Positions 1 through 4,685 of a stretch of 9,144 bases of DNA are shown in pieces. The position numbers and the translations under genes were made by a program. Source of the DNA: Nanobdellota archaeon (GTDB lineage Archaea > Nanobdellota > Nanobdellia > SCGC-AAA011-G17 > ARS1403). The notes under the pieces were generated by a model. The model was not told the DNA's origin. It saw only the letters and a list, made by a program, of their open reading frames with translations, and ran no database searches. The DNA is taken from assembly GCA_002688395.1 (NCBI GenBank), contig NZCU01000001.1, positions 1 through 9,144 of the forward strand, given 5' to 3'. How positions within the stretch are numbered: the stretch's first letter is position 1; every line of letters starts with the position of its first letter.

Positions 1-808
1 CTTCAATATCTGGATGATCTACCCGTAGAGCGAGCATTAATGCTCCCCTTCTTCCTTGTTGGGAGACTGCATTGGTACTTTCACTTAGAATATGCATAAA
101 CCCTGGAACTCCTGGTGAAGTATCTACAGTTGAGTTTACGTATGATCCGCTTGGTCTTAATGCAGATAGGTCAACTCCGACGCCTCCACCGGTTCTATAG
201 ACTTCTGCGGCTTCAGTCATATGTTTATAAATCGCATCAAGACTGTCTGGTGGGAAGGTAGCTTTTTCTATATCTTCTAGATCTATACCTGCCCACTCCA
301 TAGCTATTACTGCTTCTTCATATGAAAGATCTTCTTTATGGATCTCCATAATTAGATTTCTAGATACAGGGTCAAATGTTTCTAATTGGTCTGGAGAATA
401 GCCCCATGGAAGAGGGAGTACATAACAATTAGACATAGTTGGTTTTCTTCTTACGTCTTCCCTTCCAGCACCATGTGATATTCTCCCACCAGGAATAAAT
501 TTAAAATCTTTTAAAACCCCCATATATTCATTGTATTTTTGTTCTTGTTGTTCTGGGGTTCCAACACTAGAAATTGCTCTAGCAACCCTATCCCATACTT
601 GTAAAGGACCTGTTTCTCCTTCAGCTAAATATTTGCCTCTAAAGACATCTGCTGTCATATTTTGTCCTTCTTGGTCTACCTGGTTTTTATAGAATTCATC
701 AACATCAGAGGCTCTTGCAATATAACCTTCTAGGCCATCTTTAGAAATACCAGAATCTAATAGTGCTTTGTTTCTTCTATCTTCACTATATGGAATTGCT
801 GCTACGAT
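1..808 (-). CDS. nrdJ: Class II (adenosylcobalamin-dependent) ribonucleotide reductase, N-terminal part, partial
   Basis: Reduces ribonucleotides to deoxyribonucleotides in the cytoplasm; the class II type uses a cobalamin-generated thiyl radical and works without oxygen. I translated the minus strand by hand: about 269 residues are present and the C-terminal part is beyond base 1. Recognisable motifs are SNCYVLP near residue 126 (first redox-active Cys), TGGGVGVDLSALRP near 206, and QQGRRGALM followed by RVDHPDI near 250-268. No ATP-cone precedes the catalytic domain. It lies directly downstream of nrdR, so the two probably form one operon. The start is uncertain: the open frame begins after an in-frame TAA and its best-placed codon is ATC at 808-806, six bases after AGGTGA. 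The first canonical start is ATG at 658, residue 51, also preceded by AAGGA. About 50 residues after CYVLPLP look like an insertion relative to ordinary class II enzymes. Family call is firm; start is not. Confidence 0.9.
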   Translation of the reverse strand, partial: MVAAIPYSEDRRNKALLDSGISKDGLEGYIARASDVDEFYKNQVDQEGQNMTADVFRGKYLAEGETGPLQVWDRVARAISSVGTPEQQEQKYNEYMGVLKDFKFIPGGRISHGAGREDVRRKPTMSNCYVLPLPWGYSPDQLETFDPVSRNLIMEIHKEDLSYEEAVIAMEWAGIDLEDIEKATFPPDSLDAIYKHMTEAAEVYRTGGGVGVDLSALRPSGSYVNSTVDTSPGVPGFMHILSESTNAVSQQGRRGALMLALRVDHPDIE

Positions 809-814
809 TTTTTA

Positions 815-1255
815 TCACCTTAATTCTTTTATGTATTTTTTGAAATCATTAGTGTCTTTAAAGTCACGATAGACAGATGCAAATCTAATATAAGCAACGT
901 TGTCTAATTTTTTTAGTTCTTTCATGACTTTTTCTCCAATTATTGTTGAAGGTATTTCATTTTTTTTTAATTGTAATAATTGTGCTTCAATTTTGTCTGT
1001 GATTTGATCAATTTTTTCTATTGGAATTGGTCTTTTTTCGCAAGCTTTTATTAAGCCAGTTCTCAATTTTTCTTTATTGAAATTTTCTCTCCTTTGGTCT
1101 TTTTTTTGGATACTTAAATTGAAAGTTTCAATTTTTTCGTATGTTGTGAAGCGTTTGTTGCATTTTATGCACTCTCTTCTTCTTCTGGTAGAATTCTCTA
1201 AGTCTCTTTTATCTACCACCTTTATTTTTCTTCCGTCACAAAATGGGCATTTCAT
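815..1255 (-). CDS. nrdR: Transcriptional repressor NrdR
   Basis: NrdR represses ribonucleotide reductase genes by sensing ATP/dATP through its ATP-cone. The 146-residue product has the expected layout and near-normal length (about 150): an N-terminal zinc ribbon with Cys3, Cys6, Cys29 and Cys32 in CPFC and CIKC, an RRRR patch just before the second Cys pair, then an ATP-cone from about residue 46 with KKDQRRENF, ACEKRP and the C-terminal signature AYIRFASVYRDF. The ATG at 1255 gives the canonical MKCPFC beginning. Its stop overlaps an AGGTGA that probably serves as ribosome binding site for the reductase gene downstream. Two NrdR-box-like sites sit immediately upstream, so autoregulation of nrdR-nrdJ is likely. 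NrdR is mainly a bacterial family, so acquisition from bacteria is a reasonable inference in this archaeal setting. Confidence 0.96.
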   Translation of the reverse strand: MKCPFCDGRKIKVVDKRDLENSTRRRRECIKCNKRFTTYEKIETFNLSIQKKDQRRENFNKEKLRTGLIKACEKRPIPIEKIDQITDKIEAQLLQLKKNEIPSTIIGEKVMKELKKLDNVAYIRFASVYRDFKDTNDFKKYIKELR

Positions 1256-1259
1256 TATA

Positions 1260-1275
1260 CCACAACATATTGTGT
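1260..1275 (-). promoter_or_regulatory. NrdR box 1 (proximal)
   Basis: The plus-strand 16-mer ccaCaAcATaTtGtgt agrees at 14 of 16 positions with the known NrdR-box consensus acaCwAtATaTwGtgt, including every capital (most conserved) position. It begins five bases upstream of the nrdR start codon, so on a leaderless transcript it would cover the transcription start region. The consensus is established knowledge from bacterial NrdR; binding here is inference. Confidence 0.8.
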
Positions 1276-1278
1276 ATG

Positions 1279-1286
1279 TTATAATT
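1279..1286 (-). promoter_or_regulatory. TATA-like element of the nrdR-nrdJ operon
   Basis: AATTATAA read on the minus strand, centred about 26-27 bases before the nrdR ATG, the distance expected for an archaeal TATA box of a leaderless transcript. It lies in the 15-bp linker between the two NrdR boxes, so a repressor bound to both boxes would bracket the TBP/TFB site. Other AT-rich stretches further upstream could also act as TATA boxes. Confidence 0.5.
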
Positions 1287-1290
1287 GTTG

Positions 1291-1306
1291 TAACAATATG
1301 TAGTAT
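1291..1306 (-). promoter_or_regulatory. NrdR box 2 (distal)
   Basis: The plus-strand 16-mer taaCaAtATgTaGtat agrees at 12 of 16 positions with acaCwAtATaTwGtgt, again keeping the central conserved C, A, AT, T and G. Start-to-start distance to box 1 is 31 bp (15-bp linker), which matches the tandem spacing of about three helical turns typical of bacterial NrdR operators. The pair is much stronger evidence than either box alone. Confidence 0.75.
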
Positions 1307-1375
1307 TAATATTATTAAACTTATTTATATATATTCATATGCTAGAGAATATAAACGACTGTTTCATATGGAAAA

Positions 1376-1385
1376 CTTTTAATAA
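1376..1385 (+). promoter_or_regulatory. TATA-like element of the RNase P protein gene
   Basis: CTTTTAATAA centred about 26 bases before the ATG at 1407. No Shine-Dalgarno-like sequence precedes the start codon, so a leaderless transcript is the simplest reading. Confidence 0.45.
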
Positions 1386-1406
1386 TTGTAAGATTACTTT
1401 TTATTT

Positions 1407-1688
1407 ATGTCTAAACAAATTGCTAGATCAAGAATAAAGAAATTATTTGAGGAAGCTGATAAGGCTTTTAAGAAAAATAAGAAATTAAGTAATAGATATG
1501 TTGAGATAGCTAGAAAAATTGGGATGAAGTTAAATTTGAAAATGCCCAAGAAGTATAAAAGACAGTTTTGTAGGCATTGTTACAAATATTTGAAAAATGG
1601 GGTTAATTCTAGAGTTAGAACTAATAAAGGAAAAGTAGTTATTTATTGTATGGAGTGTAAAAAATATACTAGGATTCCTTTGAAGTAA
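1407..1688 (+). CDS. rnp4: Ribonuclease P protein component 4 (Rpr2/Rpp21 family)
   Basis: Protein subunit of archaeal RNase P, which with the catalytic RNA removes the 5' leader of precursor tRNAs. The 93-residue product has the family layout: an N-terminal helical segment (SRIKKLFEEAD, then SNRYVEIARKIGMKLNLKMPKKYKR) followed by a zinc ribbon with Cys55 and Cys58 (CRHC) and Cys81 and Cys84 (CMEC). Many Lys and Arg residues fit RNA binding. The family partner Rpp29 and the other subunits are not in this window. The gene is divergent from nrdR, appears to be transcribed leaderless, and its last 20 bases overlap the 3' end of the convergent metalloprotease gene. Length and motifs agree well with archaeal homologues, so the call is firm. 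Confidence 0.93.
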   Translation: MSKQIARSRIKKLFEEADKAFKKNKKLSNRYVEIARKIGMKLNLKMPKKYKRQFCRHCYKYLKNGVNSRVRTNKGKVVIYCMECKKYTRIPLK

Positions 1689-2082
1689 TCTGATTGTAAA
1701 TTTTTATCCATTCTTTTTTAATCCATTGTTTTTCTAGTTTAATTTGATGGGCAAAACCTTTTTTTATTAATTCTTTGTTAACAATGTTTCCTTGGTGGGG
1801 GTATCTGTATAATTGTGGTAAGGGGCTATTAAAACCATGGAGATAATGGACTAGTTCATGAGCTATAGTTATATCAATAATGTATTCTGGAACTAATTCA
1901 TGCTTAAATAAAGAGTTAATTACTATGTGAGTATCTTTTTCTTTTAATTTTATATGGCCGAATCTATATTTAGATTTACCTTTAAATTGTATTATTACTG
2001 TATTTTTCCTAGGCATTTCTGGAAATAAGAGTTCCCATATTTGATCTAGTTTAGATTCTAACCATGTTTGAGTTCTTTCCAT
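1669..2082 (-). CDS. SprT-like zinc metalloprotease domain protein
   Basis: A 137-residue protein with the gluzincin-type motif HELVH at residues 75-79, preceded by a hydrophobic helix (IIDITIA) as usual for this fold. A third metal ligand is probably His96 in YPHQG, about 17 residues on, followed by a helical tail with several Trp and Lys residues. No signal peptide or membrane segment is visible, so it should be cytoplasmic. Small soluble proteins of this kind are usually annotated as SprT-like, WLM or YgjP-type; SprT/Spartan relatives act on DNA-protein crosslinks, but nothing here proves that role. The second HE-containing stretch, HELVP at 61-65, lacks the second His and is not a metal site. 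The gene converges on the RNase P gene with a 20-base overlap. Fold call is good, substrate unknown. Confidence 0.75.
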   Translation of the reverse strand: MERTQTWLESKLDQIWELLFPEMPRKNTVIIQFKGKSKYRFGHIKLKEKDTHIVINSLFKHELVPEYIIDITIAHELVHYLHGFNSPLPQLYRYPHQGNIVNKELIKKGFAHQIKLEKQWIKKEWIKIYNQITSKES

Positions 2083-2105
2083 TCTCTAAATCATTTTAGA
2101 AGTAA

Positions 2106-2113
2106 TATTAATA
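2106..2113 (-). promoter_or_regulatory. TATA-like element of the metalloprotease gene
   Basis: The palindromic TATTAATA is centred about 27 bases before the minus-strand ATG at 2082, with no Shine-Dalgarno-like sequence between, consistent with leaderless transcription. Confidence 0.4.
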
Positions 2114-2129
2114 GTTTACTACCTAAAGC

Positions 2130-2137
2130 TTTAAATA
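2130..2137 (+). promoter_or_regulatory. TATA box of the cold-shock-domain gene
   Basis: TTTAAATA, a canonical archaeal TATA sequence, would place the start of transcription near 2160. That leaves a 5' leader of about 45 bases before the ATG at 2206, longer than the leaders of most neighbours. The leader ends with GGGGGAA seven bases before the start, and a perfect palindrome TTATAGCTATAA lies at 2147-2158, just before the expected start site. Confidence 0.5.
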
Positions 2138-2205
2138 CTCCCTTTTTTATAGCTATAATAAGCATAATATCTAGTAAAGGTATTAATAGTATAGGGGGAA
2201 TTTAA

Positions 2206-2499
2206 ATGGAAGGAACAGTTAAGTGGTTTAACACAAGAAAGGGTTATGGCTTTGTAAAAGGCGATGATGGAGAAGACTATTTTGTGCACTACACTGCTTT
2301 AGAGAAAGATGTTTTCTTAAGAGATAATGATAAAGTATCTTTTGATCCTGTTGAAGGAGATAGAGGAAAACAAGCTCAAAACGTTAAGTTACTTCAAAAA
2401 GGAAGCGAAATTGAAGGTTCAGAACAACCTCAAGAAGAATCTCAAGAAAGCGCACCTGAAGAAACTACTAACGCAGACTCAGAAGAATTTAGTGAATAA
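2206..2499 (+). CDS. csp: Cold-shock-domain nucleic-acid-binding protein with acidic tail
   Basis: Residues 1-65 form a complete cold-shock domain of the bacterial CspA type: the start MEGTVKWFNTRKGYGFV, RNP1 motif KGYGFVK at 12-18 and RNP2 motif YFVHY at 25-29. Such domains bind single-stranded RNA or DNA and act as RNA chaperones. Unlike the minimal bacterial protein of about 70 residues, this one has 97: residues 66-97 form a low-complexity tail rich in Glu, Gln and Ser, probably disordered and strongly acidic. The tail may tune nucleic-acid affinity or partner binding (inference). The gene stands alone, between the divergent metalloprotease gene and kae1, with a T-rich stretch after its stop. 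Its ribosome binding region, AGGGGGAA, resembles that before dnaK. The domain call is secure; temperature response is not shown by sequence. Confidence 0.93.
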   Translation: MEGTVKWFNTRKGYGFVKGDDGEDYFVHYTALEKDVFLRDNDKVSFDPVEGDRGKQAQNVKLLQKGSEIEGSEQPQEESQESAPEETTNADSEEFSE

Positions 2500-2507
2500 A
2501 TAATTTC

Positions 2508-2533
2508 TATTTTTTTATTATTTTAATTTTTCT
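2508..2533 (+). terminator. T-rich terminator-like stretch after the cold-shock gene
   Basis: Several runs of T, the longest seven, follow shortly after the stop at 2497-2499, with no clear hairpin. Archaeal RNA polymerase terminates on such oligo-T tracts, so this probably ends the cold-shock transcript before the kae1 promoter. Confidence 0.5.
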
Positions 2534-2545
2534 TAGAGGGAAGGA

Positions 2546-2553
2546 TTTAAATA
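2546..2553 (+). promoter_or_regulatory. TATA box of kae1
   Basis: TTTAAATA centred about 26 bases before the kae1 ATG at 2575, with a purine-rich BRE-like stretch (GAGGGAAGGA) directly upstream. There is no Shine-Dalgarno sequence between box and start codon, so the transcript is probably leaderless. Confidence 0.6.
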
Positions 2554-2574
2554 GGGAAATTTTTTATTTTTTAT

Positions 2575-3555
2575 ATGAAAACTTTAAGTTTTGAATGTAC
2601 AGCTCATACTTTTGGTGTTGCTGTTGTAGATGATAAAGGCAGTATCTTATCTGATGTAAAATATCAATATACAGGAGAGAAGGGTAAAGGTATTGTTCCT
2701 AATGAAGCTGCTGAATATTTTAAAGAGGTTAGAGAAGAAGCTTTAAGTAAAGCATTAAAGGAAAGTAAGTTAAAAATAAAAGATATTGATTTTATTTCTA
2801 TTTCTCAAGGTCCTGGTTTGCCTCTAAGTTTATATGCTGGATTAAATTTTGTTAAAGAGGTTGCTTTAAAAAATAAAAAACCGTTAATTGGTGTTAATCA
2901 TTTAATATCACATTTAGAATTGGGGAAGTTATTAACTAAATCTAAAGATCCTGTTTTTATTTTAGCTACTGGTGCTAATACGCAGATAATTGCTTTTGAA
3001 GGTGGAAGATATAGAGTATTTGGAGAATGTTTAAGTATTGGATTAGGGAATGCTTTAGATAAGTTTGGAAGAGCTATTGGATTAGGATTTCCGGCTGGTC
3101 CTGAAATTGAAGAGTTAGCTAAAAATGGTAGTTACGTTGAACTTCCTTATGTTGTTAAGGGGATGGATGTTGAGTTTTCTGGAATTATTACTAAAGTTAC
3201 TCAGTTAAGTGAGAAAGGGATTAGTAAAGAAGATTTATGTTATTCATTACAAGAAACTTGTTTTTCTATGTTGACAGAGGTTTCAGAAAGAGCTATGGCT
3301 CATTGTGGTAAGAAAGAGTTGTTATTAATTGGAGGGGTTGCTGCTAATAAGAGATTAATTTCTATGTTGGAAGTAATGTGTAAAGAAAGAGGAGCTGATT
3401 TTAAAGTTGTTCCGTTAAAGTATTCTGGAGATAATGCTGTACAAATTGGATGGCAAGGGATTTTAGATTATAAAGATGAGAAATTTAATGAAGATAAAGT
3501 TAAAAAATTAGATATTAAACCTGGTTGGAGAGTTGAGGAAGTTATTTATCCATAA
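2575..3555 (+). CDS. kae1: Kae1, tRNA N6-threonylcarbamoyladenosine transferase (KEOPS subunit)
   Basis: Catalytic subunit of the archaeal KEOPS complex, which transfers threonylcarbamoyl from TC-AMP to A37 of ANN-decoding tRNAs. The 326-residue length is typical of a stand-alone Kae1; there is no fused Bud32 kinase, and Bud32, Cgi121 and Pcc1 genes are not in view. Visible motifs: TAHTFG at 9-14, SQGPGL near 77, the metal-binding VNHLISH with His109 and His113, TGANTQ at 132-137, FPAGPEIEE at 172-180, FSGIIT near 201, GGVAANKRL at 253-261 and SGDN with Asp286, the other metal ligand. By my alignment to the remembered Pyrococcus sequence, the Tyr metal ligand (Tyr127) is Leu130 here, the second Gly of SGGN is Ala, and the Asp before IG is Ser154. 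The last 14 bases overlap the convergent small membrane-protein gene. Family call is firm. Confidence 0.95.
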   Translation: MKTLSFECTAHTFGVAVVDDKGSILSDVKYQYTGEKGKGIVPNEAAEYFKEVREEALSKALKESKLKIKDIDFISISQGPGLPLSLYAGLNFVKEVALKNKKPLIGVNHLISHLELGKLLTKSKDPVFILATGANTQIIAFEGGRYRVFGECLSIGLGNALDKFGRAIGLGFPAGPEIEELAKNGSYVELPYVVKGMDVEFSGIITKVTQLSEKGISKEDLCYSLQETCFSMLTEVSERAMAHCGKKELLLIGGVAANKRLISMLEVMCKERGADFKVVPLKYSGDNAVQIGWQGILDYKDEKFNEDKVKKLDIKPGWRVEEVIYP

Positions 3556-3760
3556 CTACTGAGAAGAAATTTACTGCATCTAATCTATAAAGAACAAATA
3601 AGACTATAATTATTAATATTAAGATTACTGCTATTAAAGCTATTTTACCAGCAAAGTTAATTTTTTGCCATTGCACCTGCTCTTTCATTAGCTTTTGTGA
3701 ATAGCCAAGTTTGTATGTGCCGGTTTTATCCTTCCATACAATATTATCATTGTTAGGCAT
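3542..3760 (-). CDS. Small single-span membrane protein, unrecognised
   Basis: I do not recognise this 72-residue protein. It has a polar N-terminal half (about residues 1-36) with many Lys and Gln, then one strongly hydrophobic segment at about 38-58 (ALIAVILILIIIVLFVLY) followed by Arg and a short tail. Positive residues before the span suggest the N-terminus stays inside, with an outward or very short C-terminal tail; a signal-anchor is more likely than a cleaved signal because the span is near the C-terminus. Support for a real gene: a TTTATAAA box 26-27 bases before the ATG and a membrane protein-like composition. It overlaps the 3' end of kae1 by 14 bases in convergent orientation. No function is proposed. 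Confidence 0.65.
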   Translation of the reverse strand: MPNNDNIVWKDKTGTYKLGYSQKLMKEQVQWQKINFAGKIALIAVILILIIIVLFVLYRLDAVNFFSVVMDK

Positions 3761-3782
3761 AGTGTATTTTACTTAATGTTGT

Positions 3783-3790
3783 TTTATAAA
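3783..3790 (-). promoter_or_regulatory. TATA box of the small membrane-protein gene
   Basis: The palindromic TTTATAAA is centred about 26-27 bases before the minus-strand ATG at 3760, consistent with a leaderless transcript. Confidence 0.5.
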
Positions 3791-3804
3791 GTTTATTGTA
3801 ATTT

Positions 3805-3831
3805 AAAAGTATATAGAAATTATACACTTTT
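3805..3831 (-). repeat. Imperfect inverted repeat at the 3' end of the proline-rich gene
   Basis: Arms AAAAGTATATA (3805-3815) and TATACACTTTT (3821-3831) pair at 10 of 11 positions around a 5-base loop GAAAT. The stop codon of the proline-rich gene starts inside the loop. On the minus strand the second arm ends in ACTTTT, so it could be a terminator or an RNA 3'-end hairpin. It could equally be a protein binding site upstream of the membrane-protein promoter. Confidence 0.45.
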
Positions 3832-4182
3832 AGAAGGTTCTGGTGTTTTTGAGGTTGGTGCTTTAGGAGGTGGTGGGGGAGGAGGTAGTGATTTTTTAAC
3901 TGGCTTTTTTTGTTGAATTACAGGTTTTTTTATTTGAGGAATGGGTTGTATCTTTGGTTGGATAATAGGTTGTGGTTTTTTAGGTTGGATTGATTGTTGA
4001 ACTTGAGGTTTTTTTAGTTTTTTATGAGAAACTATGAATAAGGACTTTGTAAAATTTCTTAGGATTCTTATGTTCTTTTTTTCTTCTGGATTAACTGGAT
4101 TTTGGAGAATATCTACTATCTTATCTAATTCTTCCATAACTTTATCTTTAGTTGTGTCAGGATATAGGAATTTTTCTAGCAT
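3820..4182 (-). CDS. Lys/Gln/Pro-rich protein with heptaproline, unrecognised
   Basis: I do not recognise this 120-residue protein. Residues 1-54 look folded and helical (KDKVMEELDKIVDILQNP, then NPEEKKNIRILRNFTKSLFIVSHKK). From about 55 it becomes a disordered, basic tail built of K, Q, P and I in irregular repeats (PKKPQP, IQPK, IQPIPQIKKP), with seven prolines at 100-106 and a Ser/Thr/Pro end. Runs of proline stall ribosomes and normally need aIF5A, so the tail is presumably useful to the cell. There is no membrane segment or signal peptide. The start lies only two bases after the stop of the coiled-coil gene upstream, so the two are co-transcribed and perhaps translationally coupled; a shared complex is a reasonable inference. 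An inverted repeat covers the stop codon. Confidence 0.7.
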   Translation of the reverse strand: MLEKFLYPDTTKDKVMEELDKIVDILQNPVNPEEKKNIRILRNFTKSLFIVSHKKLKKPQVQQSIQPKKPQPIIQPKIQPIPQIKKPVIQQKKPVKKSLPPPPPPPKAPTSKTPEPSKSV

Positions 4183-4184
4183 TA

Positions 4185-4559
4185 TTAAAATTCTTCTGGG
4201 GAAATTGGTTTTTGTGGGATATCTGTAGCTGTTGAAGATCTGATATATTTTTGAATTAATATTAATCCACGCATAATTGTCTTATTTTGTTCTACTAATT
4301 CTGTTATTTTACTTAATAATGGTCTTAATCTTTCTTCTTCTGTTTCAACTACCATATGTTCTCCTGCTTCTTTGAATAAAGCAACCATTGAAGAGATATC
4401 TTTGGAAGTGTTAGTTTGAGCTTTTAGTAAATCGCTGTTTGTTTGGATTAAATCTACGATTTTTGATTGTAATTCTAGGCTATTTTTTGCTAATGCCTTA
4501 ATTAATTCTGCTTGTGGTGTTGCTCTAGGAGTAGATTTTGCTTGTTTTTTAGCTGGCAT
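4185..4559 (-). CDS. Predicted helical/coiled-coil protein, unrecognised
   Basis: I do not recognise this 124-residue protein. The first 15 residues are basic and disordered (Lys, Ser, Thr, Pro, Ala). Residues 16-66 and 77-107 have heptad-like spacing of Leu, Ile and Val (LIKALAKNSLELQSKIVDLIQ; LLSKITELVEQNKTIMRGLILIQKYI), suggesting two long helices joined by a Glu-rich turn (VETEEER). The C-terminus is Pro-containing. No Cys, no membrane segment. The start is well supported: GAGGTGA, a full archaeal Shine-Dalgarno sequence, ends four bases before the ATG at 4559, and a TATA-like TATTTATA lies about 37 bases upstream. It is the first gene of a two-gene operon with the proline-rich protein. 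Its role is unknown; an oligomerising scaffold is only a guess from composition. Confidence 0.75.
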   Translation of the reverse strand: MPAKKQAKSTPRATPQAELIKALAKNSLELQSKIVDLIQTNSDLLKAQTNTSKDISSMVALFKEAGEHMVVETEEERLRPLLSKITELVEQNKTIMRGLILIQKYIRSSTATDIPQKPISPEEF

Positions 4560-4592
4560 TATTTCACCTCTATGATTTGGAAGATGAAGGAG

Positions 4593-4600
4593 TATAAATA
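4593..4600 (-). promoter_or_regulatory. TATA-like element of the coiled-coil/proline-rich operon
   Basis: TATTTATA on the minus strand would place transcription start near 4570. That gives a leader of about 10 bases that contains the GAGGTGA ribosome binding site (4564-4570). Confidence 0.5.
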
Positions 4601-4649
4601 TTTTTCTTTTTGAATTTGTTATTATTGGTTAGTGGTACAAATAGGAAGG

Positions 4650-4657
4650 TTTATAAA
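4650..4657 (+). promoter_or_regulatory. TATA box of the 84-residue protein/TrmB unit
   Basis: TTTATAAA predicts transcription start around 4680, five or six bases before the ATG at 4686, so the mRNA would be nearly leaderless. ATAGGAAGG upstream is purine-rich, like a BRE. Confidence 0.5.
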
Positions 4658-4685
4658 GGGAAAATGTGGAATATAGAGTAAGAAA

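Noticed and set aside
1077..1382. Plus-strand open frame of about 100 codons
   Set aside because: It is antisense to nrdR and runs through the nrdR promoter and NrdR boxes; its product is hydrophobic low-complexity sequence without a family.
1888..1902. Second HE-containing stretch (HELVP) in the SprT-like protein as a metal site
   Set aside because: It lacks the second His of HExxH and precedes the true HELVH by 14 residues.
3820..4020. CRISPR array or DNA tandem repeat in the proline-rich region
   Set aside because: The apparent periodicity comes from K/Q/P codon repetition in a coding frame; unit lengths are irregular and no regularly spaced identical repeats occur.
4034..4228. Plus-strand open frame across the junction of the coiled-coil and proline-rich genes
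   Set aside because: It is antisense to two genes with better support (promoter, GAGGTGA site, tight spacing) and has no ribosome binding site.
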